From assembly GCF_034259325.1 (NCBI RefSeq), contig NZ_JAXIVS010000003.1:434001-498000 (forward strand): 64,000 bases of DNA. The letters run 5' to 3'. The DNA is from Hyalangium ruber. Its GTDB lineage: Bacteria; Myxococcota; Myxococcia; Myxococcales; Myxococcaceae. The position numbers were made by a program, and so were the translations under genes. Of this stretch, positions 10,012 to 18,914 are shown in pieces (positions within the stretch are counted from its first letter, which is position 1; every line of letters begins with the position of its first letter). The notes under the pieces were generated by a model. That model was given only the letters and a program-made list of their open reading frames with translations, had not been told where the DNA came from and did not search any database.

Positions 10012-10248
10012 TCAGTGCTTGTTGTCGAAGGCGATGCCCTTCTTCACCTCATCGATGGCGTCCTTGGTGCTCTGGATGGCCTTCACGCGGTGCCCCCCCT
10101 TATCGGAGGCAGCCTTCTCCAGGGAGTCGAGCGCGGACTGCAGGTGGACCAGGGCATCCTTCATGCGAGGCTGACGGTCGGCATAGGCCTGGGTGGCGAA
10201 GCCTCCGAGGCAGAAGGCGGCGGCGGCGATGAGGAGGGTGCGGCGCAT
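10012..10248 (-). CDS. Small secreted helical protein with DKGGHR motif
   Basis: 78 residues. A signal peptide (RRTLLIAAAAFCLGGFATQAYA) is followed by about 55 residues predicted to form two amphipathic helices: DALVHLQSALDSLEKA, a DKGGHR turn, then AIQSTKDAIDEVKKGI. Short periplasmic proteins with this DKGGHR hinge occur across proteobacteria, but no function is established that I know of. It is convergent with purF, and a minus-strand terminator separates it from the upstream pseudouridine synthase, so it should have its own promoter. Confidence 0.7.
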   Translation of the reverse strand: MRRTLLIAAAAFCLGGFATQAYADRQPRMKDALVHLQSALDSLEKAASDKGGHRVKAIQSTKDAIDEVKKGIAFDNKH

Positions 10249-10267
10249 GGGTGACTCCCGAGAGTGG

Positions 10268-10292
10268 AAAAAGGGTTCGCCTGCATGAACCC
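10268..10292 (-). terminator. Rho-independent terminator of the pseudouridine synthase gene
   Basis: Read on the minus strand: GGGTTC, an 8-base loop, GAACCC, then TTTTT (bases 10272-10268). The stem is 6 bp and perfect and the U-tract is immediate. It lies 32 bases past the stop codon of the gene at 10324-11328. Confidence 0.75.
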
Positions 10293-10293
10293 A

Positions 10294-10323
10294 GGCCCCG
10301 CGAAAAGGTTGCGGGCCTTTTTT
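10294..10323 (+). terminator. Plus-strand-oriented terminator-like hairpin
   Basis: GGCCCCGC, loop gaaaaggtt, GCGGGCC, then TTTTTT (10318-10323), directly next to the minus-strand stop codon. One C is bulged. The U-tract faces the plus strand, where no gene is nearby upstream except purF read-through, so it may block transcription running into the pseudouridine synthase gene. Confidence 0.55.
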
Positions 10324-11328
10324 CTACCCCTGAGTTTTCTCGCCGTTCCTGCCCTCCATGAAGTCGACCAGGTCCCCCGGCAGCGGTGAGTCGAACGTCA
10401 CCCGCTCCCCGGTCCCCGGATGGGGAAAGGAGAGATGGGCGGCGTGGAGCGCGTGGCGGGGCAGGCGCAGGCGCACCCAGGCCTCGGGCTCCAGGCAGTG
10501 CTTGCTGAAACGGTCGAAGTAGCCCGGATCGGGGCCGTACATCTTGTCCCCCACGAGGGGAAAGCCCGCCGCGTGCAGGTGAATGCGGATCTGGTGCTGG
10601 CGACCCGTCTCCGGATAGCAGCGCAGCAGGGCGAAGGGCTCCCCGTCGCGGGTGAAGCGCTGGAGCACCTGGAAGCGGGTGCGACTCTCCTTGCCCTGCA
10701 CGGCGTCGATGCGCACGGCGATGCGGATGAGCGCGGTGCCCTCGGCGATGGGCGCGTCCACGAAGAAGGTGTCCTCGGGCGGGTGGCCCTCGCAGATGGC
10801 GAGATACTCCTTATGGACGTCGCGAGAGACGAAGAGACGCCCCAGCACGCGGCACGACTCGGTGGTGCGCCCACAGACGACGAGCCCGCTCGTCTCGCGG
10901 TCCAGGCGGTGGGCGGGCTCGGCGAAGTGCTCGCCAAAGCGCTCCCGCAGCAAGGTCGTCAACGTGCCCGTCTGGTAGCGGGCGCTGGGGTGGATGGGCA
11001 GGCCCGCGGGCTTGTCGAGCACGAGGAGCCAGTCGTCCTGGAAGGCGATCGGCAGCTCGGTCGGCGTGTCCGGCTCGTCGCTGGCGCGGCGGCGGATGCT
11101 GAAGATGAGCCCCGGGTAGACCAGCGTGGAGGGCGTGAGGCGGTGCTCACAGATGAGGCCCCGCTGGATGATGCCCCGGATGCGCGCGAGGGACAGGCGG
11201 CGGATCTTCTCGTTGAGGTAGCGGTCCAAGCGCCAGCCGGCGTAGTTGGGCTCCACGACGTACTCGATGTCGACGTAGCCCTCGGCCGCCTCGCCCGAGG
11301 TAGGGATTTCCGCGCTCTTCTCGCTCAT
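10324..11328 (-). CDS. RluA-family pseudouridine synthase
   Basis: 334 residues, cytosolic, converts specific uridines of rRNA (or tRNA) to pseudouridine. An S4-like RNA-binding region sits at about 35-85 (GWRLDRYLNEKIRRLSLARIRGIIQRG). The catalytic domain has LVLDKPAGLPIHPS and the family motif HRLDRETSGL, whose Asp is the nucleophile, then CYPETGRQHQIRIHL and PLVGDKMYG. Whether it is RluC- or RluD-like cannot be settled. Divergent from the histidine kinase at 11454. Terminated at 10268-10292. Confidence 0.93.
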   Translation of the reverse strand: MSEKSAEIPTSGEAAEGYVDIEYVVEPNYAGWRLDRYLNEKIRRLSLARIRGIIQRGLICEHRLTPSTLVYPGLIFSIRRRASDEPDTPTELPIAFQDDWLLVLDKPAGLPIHPSARYQTGTLTTLLRERFGEHFAEPAHRLDRETSGLVVCGRTTESCRVLGRLFVSRDVHKEYLAICEGHPPEDTFFVDAPIAEGTALIRIAVRIDAVQGKESRTRFQVLQRFTRDGEPFALLRCYPETGRQHQIRIHLHAAGFPLVGDKMYGPDPGYFDRFSKHCLEPEAWVRLRLPRHALHAAHLSFPHPGTGERVTFDSPLPGDLVDFMEGRNGEKTQG

Positions 11329-11453
11329 GCCGCCGGCCCCCTCCTAACACGGGCCGGAGCGCCACGCAGGAGGGCTCCGCCCCTCGCCCAGCAACCAGGG
11401 CAGCCATCCCACCCCGAGTCCGAGTATGATGGCTCCCTACCTCAGAGGTCCTG

Positions 11454-13604
11454 ATGTCCCCACCCAAAGGCCTGGCTCCACTCTCTCAAGAAGAGCGCGC
11501 CCCAGGGCAAGGGGGCATGCGTGTGACGTCGGAGGAGCCTCCAGCCCGCGACTCCGGGGTGTGGGCCGCGATGGAGCTCCAGACGGAGTTCCATCGGGGA
11601 GGTGACGTGCGGCAGCTCTGCGCCCGGCTGCTCGGGTTGCTCCTCGAACAGACCCGGAGCGGGTACGGGTTCGTGGGCGAGCTCTTCCCGGAGGCGGCGT
11701 CCGCTCCCCGCTTCCGGGCCCTGGCCTCCACGCCTACGTGTTGGATGGACGCGCTGGAGCGCGCCCCGGACTCAGAGCTCGCCGCGCTCTTCAATGATGC
11801 TTCGGCCCTCCGGGGCCTCCCGCTCTCACCGGGAGGCGCCCCCGTGAGCACCTTCCTGCTCTTGCCCCTCGAGGTGCGGCGGGAGCGGGTGGGGATGATC
11901 GGCCTGGCGAACCGACCCGGCGGCTATGACGCCGAGCTCATCGGCGCCCTCCAGCCCCTGCTGACCGTTGGGGCCGTCCTCGTGCAGGGCTCGCACGCCG
12001 AGCAGCGGCGGCAACGGACCGAGGAGGCGCTACGGCAGGCCCAGGCGAACACGGAGCGCCTGAGCCTGGCTCTAGGCTGCGTGGAGGATGGCTTCTGGGA
12101 GCTGGACCTCCCCACCGAGACGCTGCACCCGAGCCGACGCTTCCTGGAGCTGGTGGGCAAACTCCCCGGCGAGCTGGAGCACACCATCGCCGCGTGGGGC
12201 CGCCTGTGCCACCCCGAGGACGTGGCGGAGGTCCAGCGCATGTTCGCAGAGCAGCCGGGAGGAGACGCGCCCCGCATCCAGTTCACCTACCGGGCGCGGC
12301 GCCCCGATGGCACCTGGGCGTGGATCCTCTGCCGGGCCCAGGTGGTGGAGCGCGATGCGCAGGGCCGTGCGGTGCGGGTGATGGGCACCGACTTCGACAT
12401 CACCGTCCACAAGCAGACCGAGGAGCGCCTGAGCGCGCTGATCCAGGCCATCCCGGACCTCATCTTTCGCATCGGCGTCGATGGCACCTTCATCGACTAC
12501 AACGCCGGGAACCCGGAGCCGACGGCGCTGCCGCCCTCGGTGTTCCTGGGCAAGCGCATCCAGGACCTGCCTCTGCCCAAGCCCTTCATCGAGCTGACGC
12601 TCACCCAGGTACAGCGGGTCATCCGCGAGGGCGGCACGGCCGTCTACGAGTACCAGCTGGGCAAGCCGCCCTTGGGGCTCCAGCACTACGAGGCACGCGC
12701 GGTCCGCAGCGGGCCGGACGAGGCCGTCTGCATCGTGCGCAACATCACCGAGCGCAAGCTCTCCGAGGAGCGCCAGGCGCAGCTCATCCAGGGCGAGAAG
12801 CTGGCGCTGATGGGACAGCTCGCCGCGGGCGTCGCGCACGAGATCAACAACCCGGTGAGCTACGTGACGAGCAACCTGCGCTCCCTGGGCCGATACCTGA
12901 CGGACCTCACGCCGCTGCTGCGCTCCCAGCGCGAGCTCATGGACAGCCTGAAGCGAGGTGAGCCGCCCCCGGCGGAGCAGCTCACGCGGGCGCGCGAGCT
13001 GTGGGCGGGACAGGACACGGAGTTCCTGCTCCAGGACATGACGGACATCGTCCGGGAGTCGCTGGATGGCTCGCGGCGCATCAAGGAGATCGCCCAGGGC
13101 CTGCGCACCTTCTCCCGCGAGGAGGAGGAGCAGCCCCAGCACGTGGACCTGAACGAGGAGCTGGAGTCCACGCTGCGGATGGTCTGGAACGAGCTGAAGT
13201 ACAAGTGCGAGCTCAAGCGCGACTTCGGCGAGCTGCCGCTCGTCGCCTGCTACCCCACCCAGCTCGCGCAGGTCTTCACCAACCTGCTGGTCAACGCCTC
13301 GCAGGCCATCGAGAAGTGGGGAGAGATCCGCGTCCGCACGCGGCAGGAGGGTGACGAGGTGGTGGTGAGCATCTCGGACACGGGCAAGGGAATGGACCCG
13401 GAGACACTGGCCCGGCTCGCCACCCCCTTCTTCACCACCAAGCCCCGCGGCCAGGGCACGGGGCTGGGGCTCTACGTCAGCTACGGCATCATCGCCCGGC
13501 ACAAGGGGCGCGTCGAAGTGCGGAGCGAGCCGGGCAAGGGCACCACCTTCACCCTGCACCTGCCGCTCGTCCAGGAGGAGCGGCCCTCGGGCGCCATGGC
13601 CTGA
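11454..13604 (+). CDS. GAF-PAS-PAS sensor histidine kinase
   Basis: 716 residues, no obvious membrane segment, so a cytosolic sensor. Order: GAF-like domain (about 30-185, with TRSGYGFVGELF and FLLLPLEVRRERVGMIGLANR), a PAS/PAC block (about 200-325, ending VMGTDFDITVHKQTEERL), a second PAS (about 325-440, ending CIVRNITERKLSEER), a HisKA dimerisation helix with phospho-acceptor His462 in GVAHEINNP, and an HATPase_c domain (N-box NLLVNASQAI, DTGKGMD, GTGLGLYVSYG). The INNP variant of the H-box is typical of NtrB/ZraS-like kinases. No regulator gene is adjacent, so the partner is elsewhere. Convergent with wecB. Confidence 0.92.
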   Translation: MSPPKGLAPLSQEERAPGQGGMRVTSEEPPARDSGVWAAMELQTEFHRGGDVRQLCARLLGLLLEQTRSGYGFVGELFPEAASAPRFRALASTPTCWMDALERAPDSELAALFNDASALRGLPLSPGGAPVSTFLLLPLEVRRERVGMIGLANRPGGYDAELIGALQPLLTVGAVLVQGSHAEQRRQRTEEALRQAQANTERLSLALGCVEDGFWELDLPTETLHPSRRFLELVGKLPGELEHTIAAWGRLCHPEDVAEVQRMFAEQPGGDAPRIQFTYRARRPDGTWAWILCRAQVVERDAQGRAVRVMGTDFDITVHKQTEERLSALIQAIPDLIFRIGVDGTFIDYNAGNPEPTALPPSVFLGKRIQDLPLPKPFIELTLTQVQRVIREGGTAVYEYQLGKPPLGLQHYEARAVRSGPDEAVCIVRNITERKLSEERQAQLIQGEKLALMGQLAAGVAHEINNPVSYVTSNLRSLGRYLTDLTPLLRSQRELMDSLKRGEPPPAEQLTRARELWAGQDTEFLLQDMTDIVRESLDGSRRIKEIAQGLRTFSREEEEQPQHVDLNEELESTLRMVWNELKYKCELKRDFGELPLVACYPTQLAQVFTNLLVNASQAIEKWGEIRVRTRQEGDEVVVSISDTGKGMDPETLARLATPFFTTKPRGQGTGLGLYVSYGIIARHKGRVEVRSEPGKGTTFTLHLPLVQEERPSGAMA

Positions 13605-13610
13605 GGGCCG

Positions 13611-13632
13611 GCCACGGCTGTCACGCCGTGGC
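13611..13632. terminator. Hairpin between convergent histidine kinase and wecB genes
   Basis: Perfect 8-bp inverted repeat GCCACGGC, loop tgtcac, GCCGTGGC, just after the histidine kinase stop and overlapping the wecB stop codon on the other strand. There is no U-tract. A shared stop for converging transcription is likely but unproven. Confidence 0.5.
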
Positions 13633-14748
13633 GCGCAGCTCCTCGGAGCCCGCGCCCAGCACGCGCTCGTACAGCTCGGCGATGCGCTCGGCGGAGCGCC
13701 CATCCCACAGCGCCGGCACCCGGCCCTGCTTGCCCTGGCCGTCGAGGATGCGGTCCGCCTCCTGGCTGATGCGCACCGGGTCGGTGCCGACGACGAGGTT
13801 GGTGCCCTGCTCCACGGTGATGGGGCGCTCGGTGTTCTCGCGCAGCGTGAGGCACGGCACGCCCAGCGCCGTGGACTCCTCCTGAAGGCCGCCCGAGTCG
13901 GTGAGGATGAGCCGAGCCTGCGAGGTGAGCGCGAGGAACTCCAGGTAGCCCATGGGCTCCACGAGGCGCAGCGCCGGAGTGCGCTCGAGCATGCCGCTCA
14001 GGCCCTGGTCGGCCAACATCTTGCGCGTGCGCGGGTGGACCGGAAAGAGGATGGGCATCCGCCCGGCCACGTGGGCCAGCGCGGACAGGAGCCCGCCCAG
14101 CACCTTCGGATCATCCACGTTGGAGGCCCGGTGGAGCGTACACACCGCGTAGTTGCCGGCGGTGAGCCCCAGCTCCTGGAGCGTGGAGAGCTTCTCGGCC
14201 TGGGCCTTGGAGGCGAGCAGCGTGTCGATCATCACGTTGCCCACGAAGTGGATGCGGGACGGGTCCACGCCCTCCTTGAGGAGGTTGGCGTCGCCATCCT
14301 GAGAGGGCGTGAGGAGCAGGTCCGCGAGTCGGTCCGTGACGATGCGGTTGATCTCCTCGGGCATGGTGGTGTCGAAGCTGCGCAGGCCCGCCTCCACGTG
14401 GGAGATGCGGATGCCCATCTTCGAGGCCACCAGGGCGCCGGCCAGGGTGCTGTTGACGTCACCCACCACGGAGACGAGGTCTGGCTTCTCGCGCAGGAAG
14501 ACCTTCTCCAGCTCGATCATGATGCGGGCGGTCTGCTCCGCGTGGCTGCCCGAGCCGATGCCCAGGTAGACGTCCGGCGCGGGCATGCCCAGGTCGGTGA
14601 AGAAGACATCACTCATCTTCACGTCGTAGTGCTGGCCGGTGTGGACGAGGATCTGCGAGAGCCGACCGCGCTGGGCGATGGCCTTGTGGATGGGCGCCAC
14701 CTTCATGAAGTTGGGGCGCGCGCCGACGATATGGAGAACCTTCTTCAT
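13621..14748 (-). CDS. wecB: UDP-N-acetylglucosamine 2-epimerase (non-hydrolysing)
   Basis: 375 residues, full length for the family, GT-B fold. Interconverts UDP-GlcNAc and UDP-ManNAc for cell-surface glycans. Signatures: KVLHIVGARPNFMKVAPIH at the N-terminus, HTGQHYDVKMSDVFF, SVVGDVNSTLAGALVASK, SHVEAGLRSFD with MPEEINRIVTDRLAD, and LTDSGGLQEESTALGVPCLTLRENTERP near the end. The RxxxTExxE-type C-terminal pattern and lack of a signal peptide fit the bacterial cytosolic enzyme. It is divergent from kdsB with about 95 bases between, two envelope-sugar genes sharing one promoter region. Confidence 0.96.
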   Translation of the reverse strand: MKKVLHIVGARPNFMKVAPIHKAIAQRGRLSQILVHTGQHYDVKMSDVFFTDLGMPAPDVYLGIGSGSHAEQTARIMIELEKVFLREKPDLVSVVGDVNSTLAGALVASKMGIRISHVEAGLRSFDTTMPEEINRIVTDRLADLLLTPSQDGDANLLKEGVDPSRIHFVGNVMIDTLLASKAQAEKLSTLQELGLTAGNYAVCTLHRASNVDDPKVLGGLLSALAHVAGRMPILFPVHPRTRKMLADQGLSGMLERTPALRLVEPMGYLEFLALTSQARLILTDSGGLQEESTALGVPCLTLRENTERPITVEQGTNLVVGTDPVRISQEADRILDGQGKQGRVPALWDGRSAERIAELYERVLGAGSEELRATA

Positions 14749-14842
14749 GGCCCGGGGAAGCTAGGCACGGTCTGTCCGGTGGCCAGTGTCGGGGGCCCAT
14801 CAGTGCGGGCGAGGCGTCCTGAATCTGATAGACGGGCCGGCC

Positions 14843-15604
14843 ATGGCCTCTCTCCGGACCGTCGCCGTCATCCCCGCCCGCCATGCCAGCACCCGCTTCC
14901 CTGGCAAGCCGCTCGCCCTCATCGCCGGCCGGGCCATGGTGGAGCATGTGTGGCGCCGCTGTCAGGAATCCCACGCCTTCGATGAGGTGCTGGTGGCCAC
15001 GGACGATGTGCGCATCCAGGAGGCGGTGGCGCGCTTCGGCGGCACGGCGGTGATGACGAGCCCCGACTGCGCCACGGGGACGGACCGGGTGGCGGAGGTG
15101 GCGCGGGGCCGCCCGGGCGTGGACGTGTGGGTGAACGTGCAGGGCGACGAGCCGCTGTTGGACCCGGAGGCGCTGAAGGTGCTGGCGGGGCTGTTCTCGG
15201 ACTCGGCCGTGGAGATGGGCACGCTGGTCCGGCCGCTGGAGGCCGCCGAGGTGCCCAACCCGAACGTGGTGAAGGCGGTGCTGGCGCGCAACGGGGACGC
15301 GCTCTACTTCAGCCGGGCGGCGCTGCCCTTCATCCGGGAGGCGGGGCACGAGGGCAGCGTGCAGCGGTGGGCGCACATCGGCCTGTACGGCTATCGGCAC
15401 GAGACGCTGCGGAAGCTGGCCTCGCTGACCCCTACGCCTCTGGAAGAGGCGGAGAAGCTGGAGCAACTCCGGGCGCTGGAGCACGGCCTGCGCATCCGCT
15501 GCGGGCAGGTGCGCTGGAGCACGGTGGCCGTGGACGTGCCCGAGGACGTAGCCCGCGTGGAGGCGGTGCTGCGCGCCCGGGGCTCAGGGCCCGCTGTCTT
15601 GTGA
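14843..15604 (+). CDS. kdsB: 3-deoxy-manno-octulosonate cytidylyltransferase (CMP-KDO synthetase)
   Basis: 253 residues. Activates KDO with CTP to CMP-KDO for the LPS inner core. The ATG at 14843 places the nucleotide-binding motif VIPARHASTRFPGKPL at residue 8, as in other KdsB; a longer in-frame extension from 14786 is open but not family-like. Further marks: VEHVWRRC, DEVLVATDD, TSPDCATGTDRVAEVA, VNVQGDEPLLDP, and the SRAALPFIR and HIGLYGYR segments. Its substrate-supplying partners pyrG, kdsA and kdsC lie about 7 kb downstream. The 3' end overlaps the converging gene at 15584 by 21 bases. Confidence 0.96.
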   Translation: MASLRTVAVIPARHASTRFPGKPLALIAGRAMVEHVWRRCQESHAFDEVLVATDDVRIQEAVARFGGTAVMTSPDCATGTDRVAEVARGRPGVDVWVNVQGDEPLLDPEALKVLAGLFSDSAVEMGTLVRPLEAAEVPNPNVVKAVLARNGDALYFSRAALPFIREAGHEGSVQRWAHIGLYGYRHETLRKLASLTPTPLEEAEKLEQLRALEHGLRIRCGQVRWSTVAVDVPEDVARVEAVLRARGSGPAVL

Positions 15605-18600
15605 GCTCGCGGACGCGGGGGCCTCGGGCTCCTCCTGGCGCTGGCCGCCGGGCCCCGCCATCTCCCCCTCCCAGAGCAGGGGCGGCTCATCGACGAGGAA
15701 GGCGCTGAGCGAGGCCATGGCCTGCTCGCGCAGCGGATCCTTGTGGTGCTCGTAGCACTCGTAGCGATCGGCCAGGAAGCGCTGCCGCCACAGCGGGTGC
15801 TCCTGGTAGGGCTCGAGCGCCTTCTGACACAGGCCGCCCCAGTCCAACCGGCGAGCCAGGTTCACCCGCACCCGCTGCCGCTCGGCCTGGAGCGCGTAGC
15901 CGGCGAACGGCTGCTCCAGGTGGGCGTACAGGCGCAGTCCCAGGGAGCGCTCCTTGCGCGCCAGCTCCTGCGTGGCCTCCAGCAGCAGGGCGGTCACGGT
16001 GCGCTGGCCCCAGGGCTCCTTGGACAACCAGACATAGGCCTGCTCGAAGGCGCCCGCCGCCTCGGTCCACCGGCCCTGCCGCAGCCGCAGGACGCCGAGC
16101 AGCGCCTCCGCCTCCATGGCCGCCAGGGGCCGCAGCTGCTCGATGAACGGTAGCGCGGCCTCGTCCCCGGTCTGCGCGAGCGCCTGCGACACCCACGTCA
16201 GCTCCAGCAGGCCCTTGGGCTGCCACCCACCCTCGCGCCACTTGCTCACGGCCGCCGGGAAGTCCCCGCGCTGAACCAGCTTGATGAACTCCTGGTGGCC
16301 CACGGTGGCACGGTCGGGGTTCTGCGGCTGCGTCAACAGCACGCCCCGGGTGGCGGTCGCCACGGTCACGCGCTGCACCTCCACGCGCGCCCAGTCGACC
16401 GCGCCCCGGCTCAGGGCGGGCTGCGAGGCCTGCAGGGAGAGGGCCCCGGTGCGCAGCATGGCGGGAATCTTCGAGGACTCCGAGCGCCCCACCGTCCGGG
16501 CGATGGCGAACTCCATGAAGGACAGATCATCGGTGTTGATGAAGGCCTCGTGGCCCTCCGCCAGCTTCCGGGCCAGCGCGTCACTGCCGATGTAGTGGGC
16601 CAGCACGCCCTCCAGCTCGTCGGTGGACCACGCGACGAGGGCGGCCTTGCGGAAGGGCTCCTGGGCCAGCCGCGCCCGCATCCGGTCGGCGTCGTAGACG
16701 ATGGGCGCCTCGGTGGCGACCAGCAGCAAGTCACCCCCGTTGGTCTGCCACGTCTCCACCGCCGGGAACTCCGAGGCGAGCGTGGCGTAGGCGCTCCGCA
16801 CCGTCGTGGCGTCGATCTCATACGCCTGGAGCCACTGGATGAAGATGCCGCCCGGGGCCATGCGCTGCCGCACCGCCTGGTAGAAGTCCTGGGTGAAGAG
16901 GCTGGAGATGCCGGCGCGGTAGGGGTTGGAGGGCTCGGACAGGATGATGTCGTAGCGCTGCTTCGAGGCGAGCAGCACCTCGCGCGCATCCCCGATGAAG
17001 GTGTGAACCTTGGGGTTGGACATCACGTTCATGTTCACCGGCGCGGCGTGCTCGGCGAACTTGAGGATGGCAGGCTCGATCTCCACCACATCCACCCGCT
17101 CCACGTCCGGCACGGCGCCGATCCACCCGGCGGAGCTGCCCGTGCCCAGGCCGATGACGAGCGCCTGGCGCGGCTGCGGGTGGAGGAGCATGCCCACCAT
17201 CCCGCTCATCACCTGGGTGGACGCATCCCCGATGCTGTTCCCGTCCGACTTGCCGTTCACGTAGAAGGCGCTGCCATCCTTCACGAGCACGCCCACGCTG
17301 CTCTCGACGCCCTCGAACTCCAGCATCAGCTCGCGCTGCGGGGTGCTGGCCCACTCGCGCAGCCGGTTGAAGGTGGGGCGCTCCAGCCGGGCACGTCCCG
17401 CGCCGATGGGGTTGTGCCGCCAGGCGGCGCTGGGACCGGGCGCCATGAGCATCATCACGGCCAGGGCGCCCGCGACGGCGGGCAGCCACAATCTGCCGAC
17501 CTGCCGCTCGCGGAGCAGCGCCAGCACCAGGGCCGCCGCGCCGAGCACCAGCAGCAGGCCGACCACGAGCCGCCACGTTCCAGGAGCTGTCAGCAGCGGC
17601 ATCACCCCGAAGCCGCCGGCCAGGGAGCCGATGATGGCGCCCACCGTGTTCCACGCGTACGCGAGTCCCACTTCCTTGCCGACGTTCTCCCGCCCACGCC
17701 CCAGCAGCGCCAGCAGCAGGGGGAACTGGACGCCGGAGATGAAGGCCGCCGGGAGGATGACGAGCGCAGCCACCGCGGACCAGCTCATCACCAGTCCGAT
17801 GAAGCCGAAGCCCTCGAGCGAGCGCAGCATCATGGCGAACACCGCCACCCGGTCCCCGAGGGCATAGGGCACGGCGATGAAGAGCGCCTCCGCGAGGCAC
17901 GTAAGGGCAAAGCCCCGCACCGTGGCGGGCCGGTCCCGTCCCCATGCCGCGTAGGCACCGCCTCCCAGGCCGATGCCCAGCAGCGCGATGATGAGGATGA
18001 GCCCGAAGGTGAAGGTGGAGCCCCCCAGCAGCGGGCTGAGCATTCGGTACCAGACCAGCTCCATCAGCAGGAAGGCGAAGCCCACCGCGGCGGCGGCGGC
18101 CAGCACGAACGTGCGCGGGGGCGGAGCGAAGCGGGCGGGCTCGGCCTCGGGAGCGGGCTCGGCGGCAGCGGAGGAAGCCTCCTGCTCCGGCATCGAGCGC
18201 GACATGACCCGGGCCGCCATGGCGATGAGCCCATTGAGGAGACAGGCCAGCCACAGCGTCTGCTGGGTTCCGAAGACCTCGAAGAGGAAGAAGGTGGACA
18301 GGGCCGCTCCGGCCACGGCGCCCAGGGTGTTCACTCCATAGAGCACGGCCAGCGCGCGCCGACGCACGTCCCCGGTCGTCTCCGCCGCGCGGGCCACGGC
18401 CGGCAGGGTGCCGCCCATCAGCAGCGTAGGCACGGCCAGCAGCAGCGCCGAGAGCACCAGGCGCACCACGCTGCCCCCGGCCATGCCCAGCGCCACGGTG
18501 CCGCCCAGCGCGACGTACACCTCGCGGGCCAGCCACACGAGAACGGGCGTGGCCGCCGCGCTCAGGGCGATGAGGCCTTCCAGGTTGCCGTACAGCTCCA

Positions 18601-18808
18601 GTGGGCGGCGGTGCTTGTCGGCGCGAGGCCCCAGCAGCGCTCCACCCAGGCCCAGGCCGGCCATGAAGATGGCCAGCACAGCCGCCGACGCGGCGGTGGA
18701 GGCGCCAAAGATCAGGCGCAGCTCACGCTGCCACGCGGTCTGGTAGACCAGCGCGCACAACCCCGAGCCAAAGAGGAGCGGGGCAATCTTCCAAGCACGT
18801 GCGTTCAT
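15584..18808 (-). CDS. Membrane (MFS-like) protein fused to spermidine-synthase-like domain
   Basis: 1074 residues. The N-terminal ~460 residues hold about 12-14 hydrophobic segments in the arrangement of fused MFS/spermidine synthases (LLFGSGLCALVYQTAWQRE, FMAGLGLGGALLG). Residues about 480-740 are a Rossmann methyltransferase-fold aminopropyltransferase-like domain: VIGLGTGSSAGWIG, DVVEIEPAILKFA, FIGDAREVLL, LSEPSNPYRAGISSLFT. The usual catalytic Asp region is altered (SEPSNP), as in most bacterial fusions, so polyamine synthesis is doubtful. The last 250 residues are helical and TPR-like. Such fusions are common in myxobacteria; function is unknown. The 3' end overlaps kdsB. Confidence 0.85.
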   Translation of the reverse strand: MNARAWKIAPLLFGSGLCALVYQTAWQRELRLIFGASTAASAAVLAIFMAGLGLGGALLGPRADKHRRPLELYGNLEGLIALSAAATPVLVWLAREVYVALGGTVALGMAGGSVVRLVLSALLLAVPTLLMGGTLPAVARAAETTGDVRRRALAVLYGVNTLGAVAGAALSTFFLFEVFGTQQTLWLACLLNGLIAMAARVMSRSMPEQEASSAAAEPAPEAEPARFAPPPRTFVLAAAAAVGFAFLLMELVWYRMLSPLLGGSTFTFGLILIIALLGIGLGGGAYAAWGRDRPATVRGFALTCLAEALFIAVPYALGDRVAVFAMMLRSLEGFGFIGLVMSWSAVAALVILPAAFISGVQFPLLLALLGRGRENVGKEVGLAYAWNTVGAIIGSLAGGFGVMPLLTAPGTWRLVVGLLLVLGAAALVLALLRERQVGRLWLPAVAGALAVMMLMAPGPSAAWRHNPIGAGRARLERPTFNRLREWASTPQRELMLEFEGVESSVGVLVKDGSAFYVNGKSDGNSIGDASTQVMSGMVGMLLHPQPRQALVIGLGTGSSAGWIGAVPDVERVDVVEIEPAILKFAEHAAPVNMNVMSNPKVHTFIGDAREVLLASKQRYDIILSEPSNPYRAGISSLFTQDFYQAVRQRMAPGGIFIQWLQAYEIDATTVRSAYATLASEFPAVETWQTNGGDLLLVATEAPIVYDADRMRARLAQEPFRKAALVAWSTDELEGVLAHYIGSDALARKLAEGHEAFINTDDLSFMEFAIARTVGRSESSKIPAMLRTGALSLQASQPALSRGAVDWARVEVQRVTVATATRGVLLTQPQNPDRATVGHQEFIKLVQRGDFPAAVSKWREGGWQPKGLLELTWVSQALAQTGDEAALPFIEQLRPLAAMEAEALLGVLRLRQGRWTEAAGAFEQAYVWLSKEPWGQRTVTALLLEATQELARKERSLGLRLYAHLEQPFAGYALQAERQRVRVNLARRLDWGGLCQKALEPYQEHPLWRQRFLADRYECYEHHKDPLREQAMASLSAFLVDEPPLLWEGEMAGPGGQRQEEPEAPASASSQDSGP

Positions 18809-18914
18809 GAAATCCTTCGTGGGCGCATACCGAGGCGCCGGGGCGCGGATTAAACCTCGGCGCCTGGAGCCCAGCCAGAACCGGGACCGTGCCTGCTCGC
18901 TGGACTGGCTTCAC

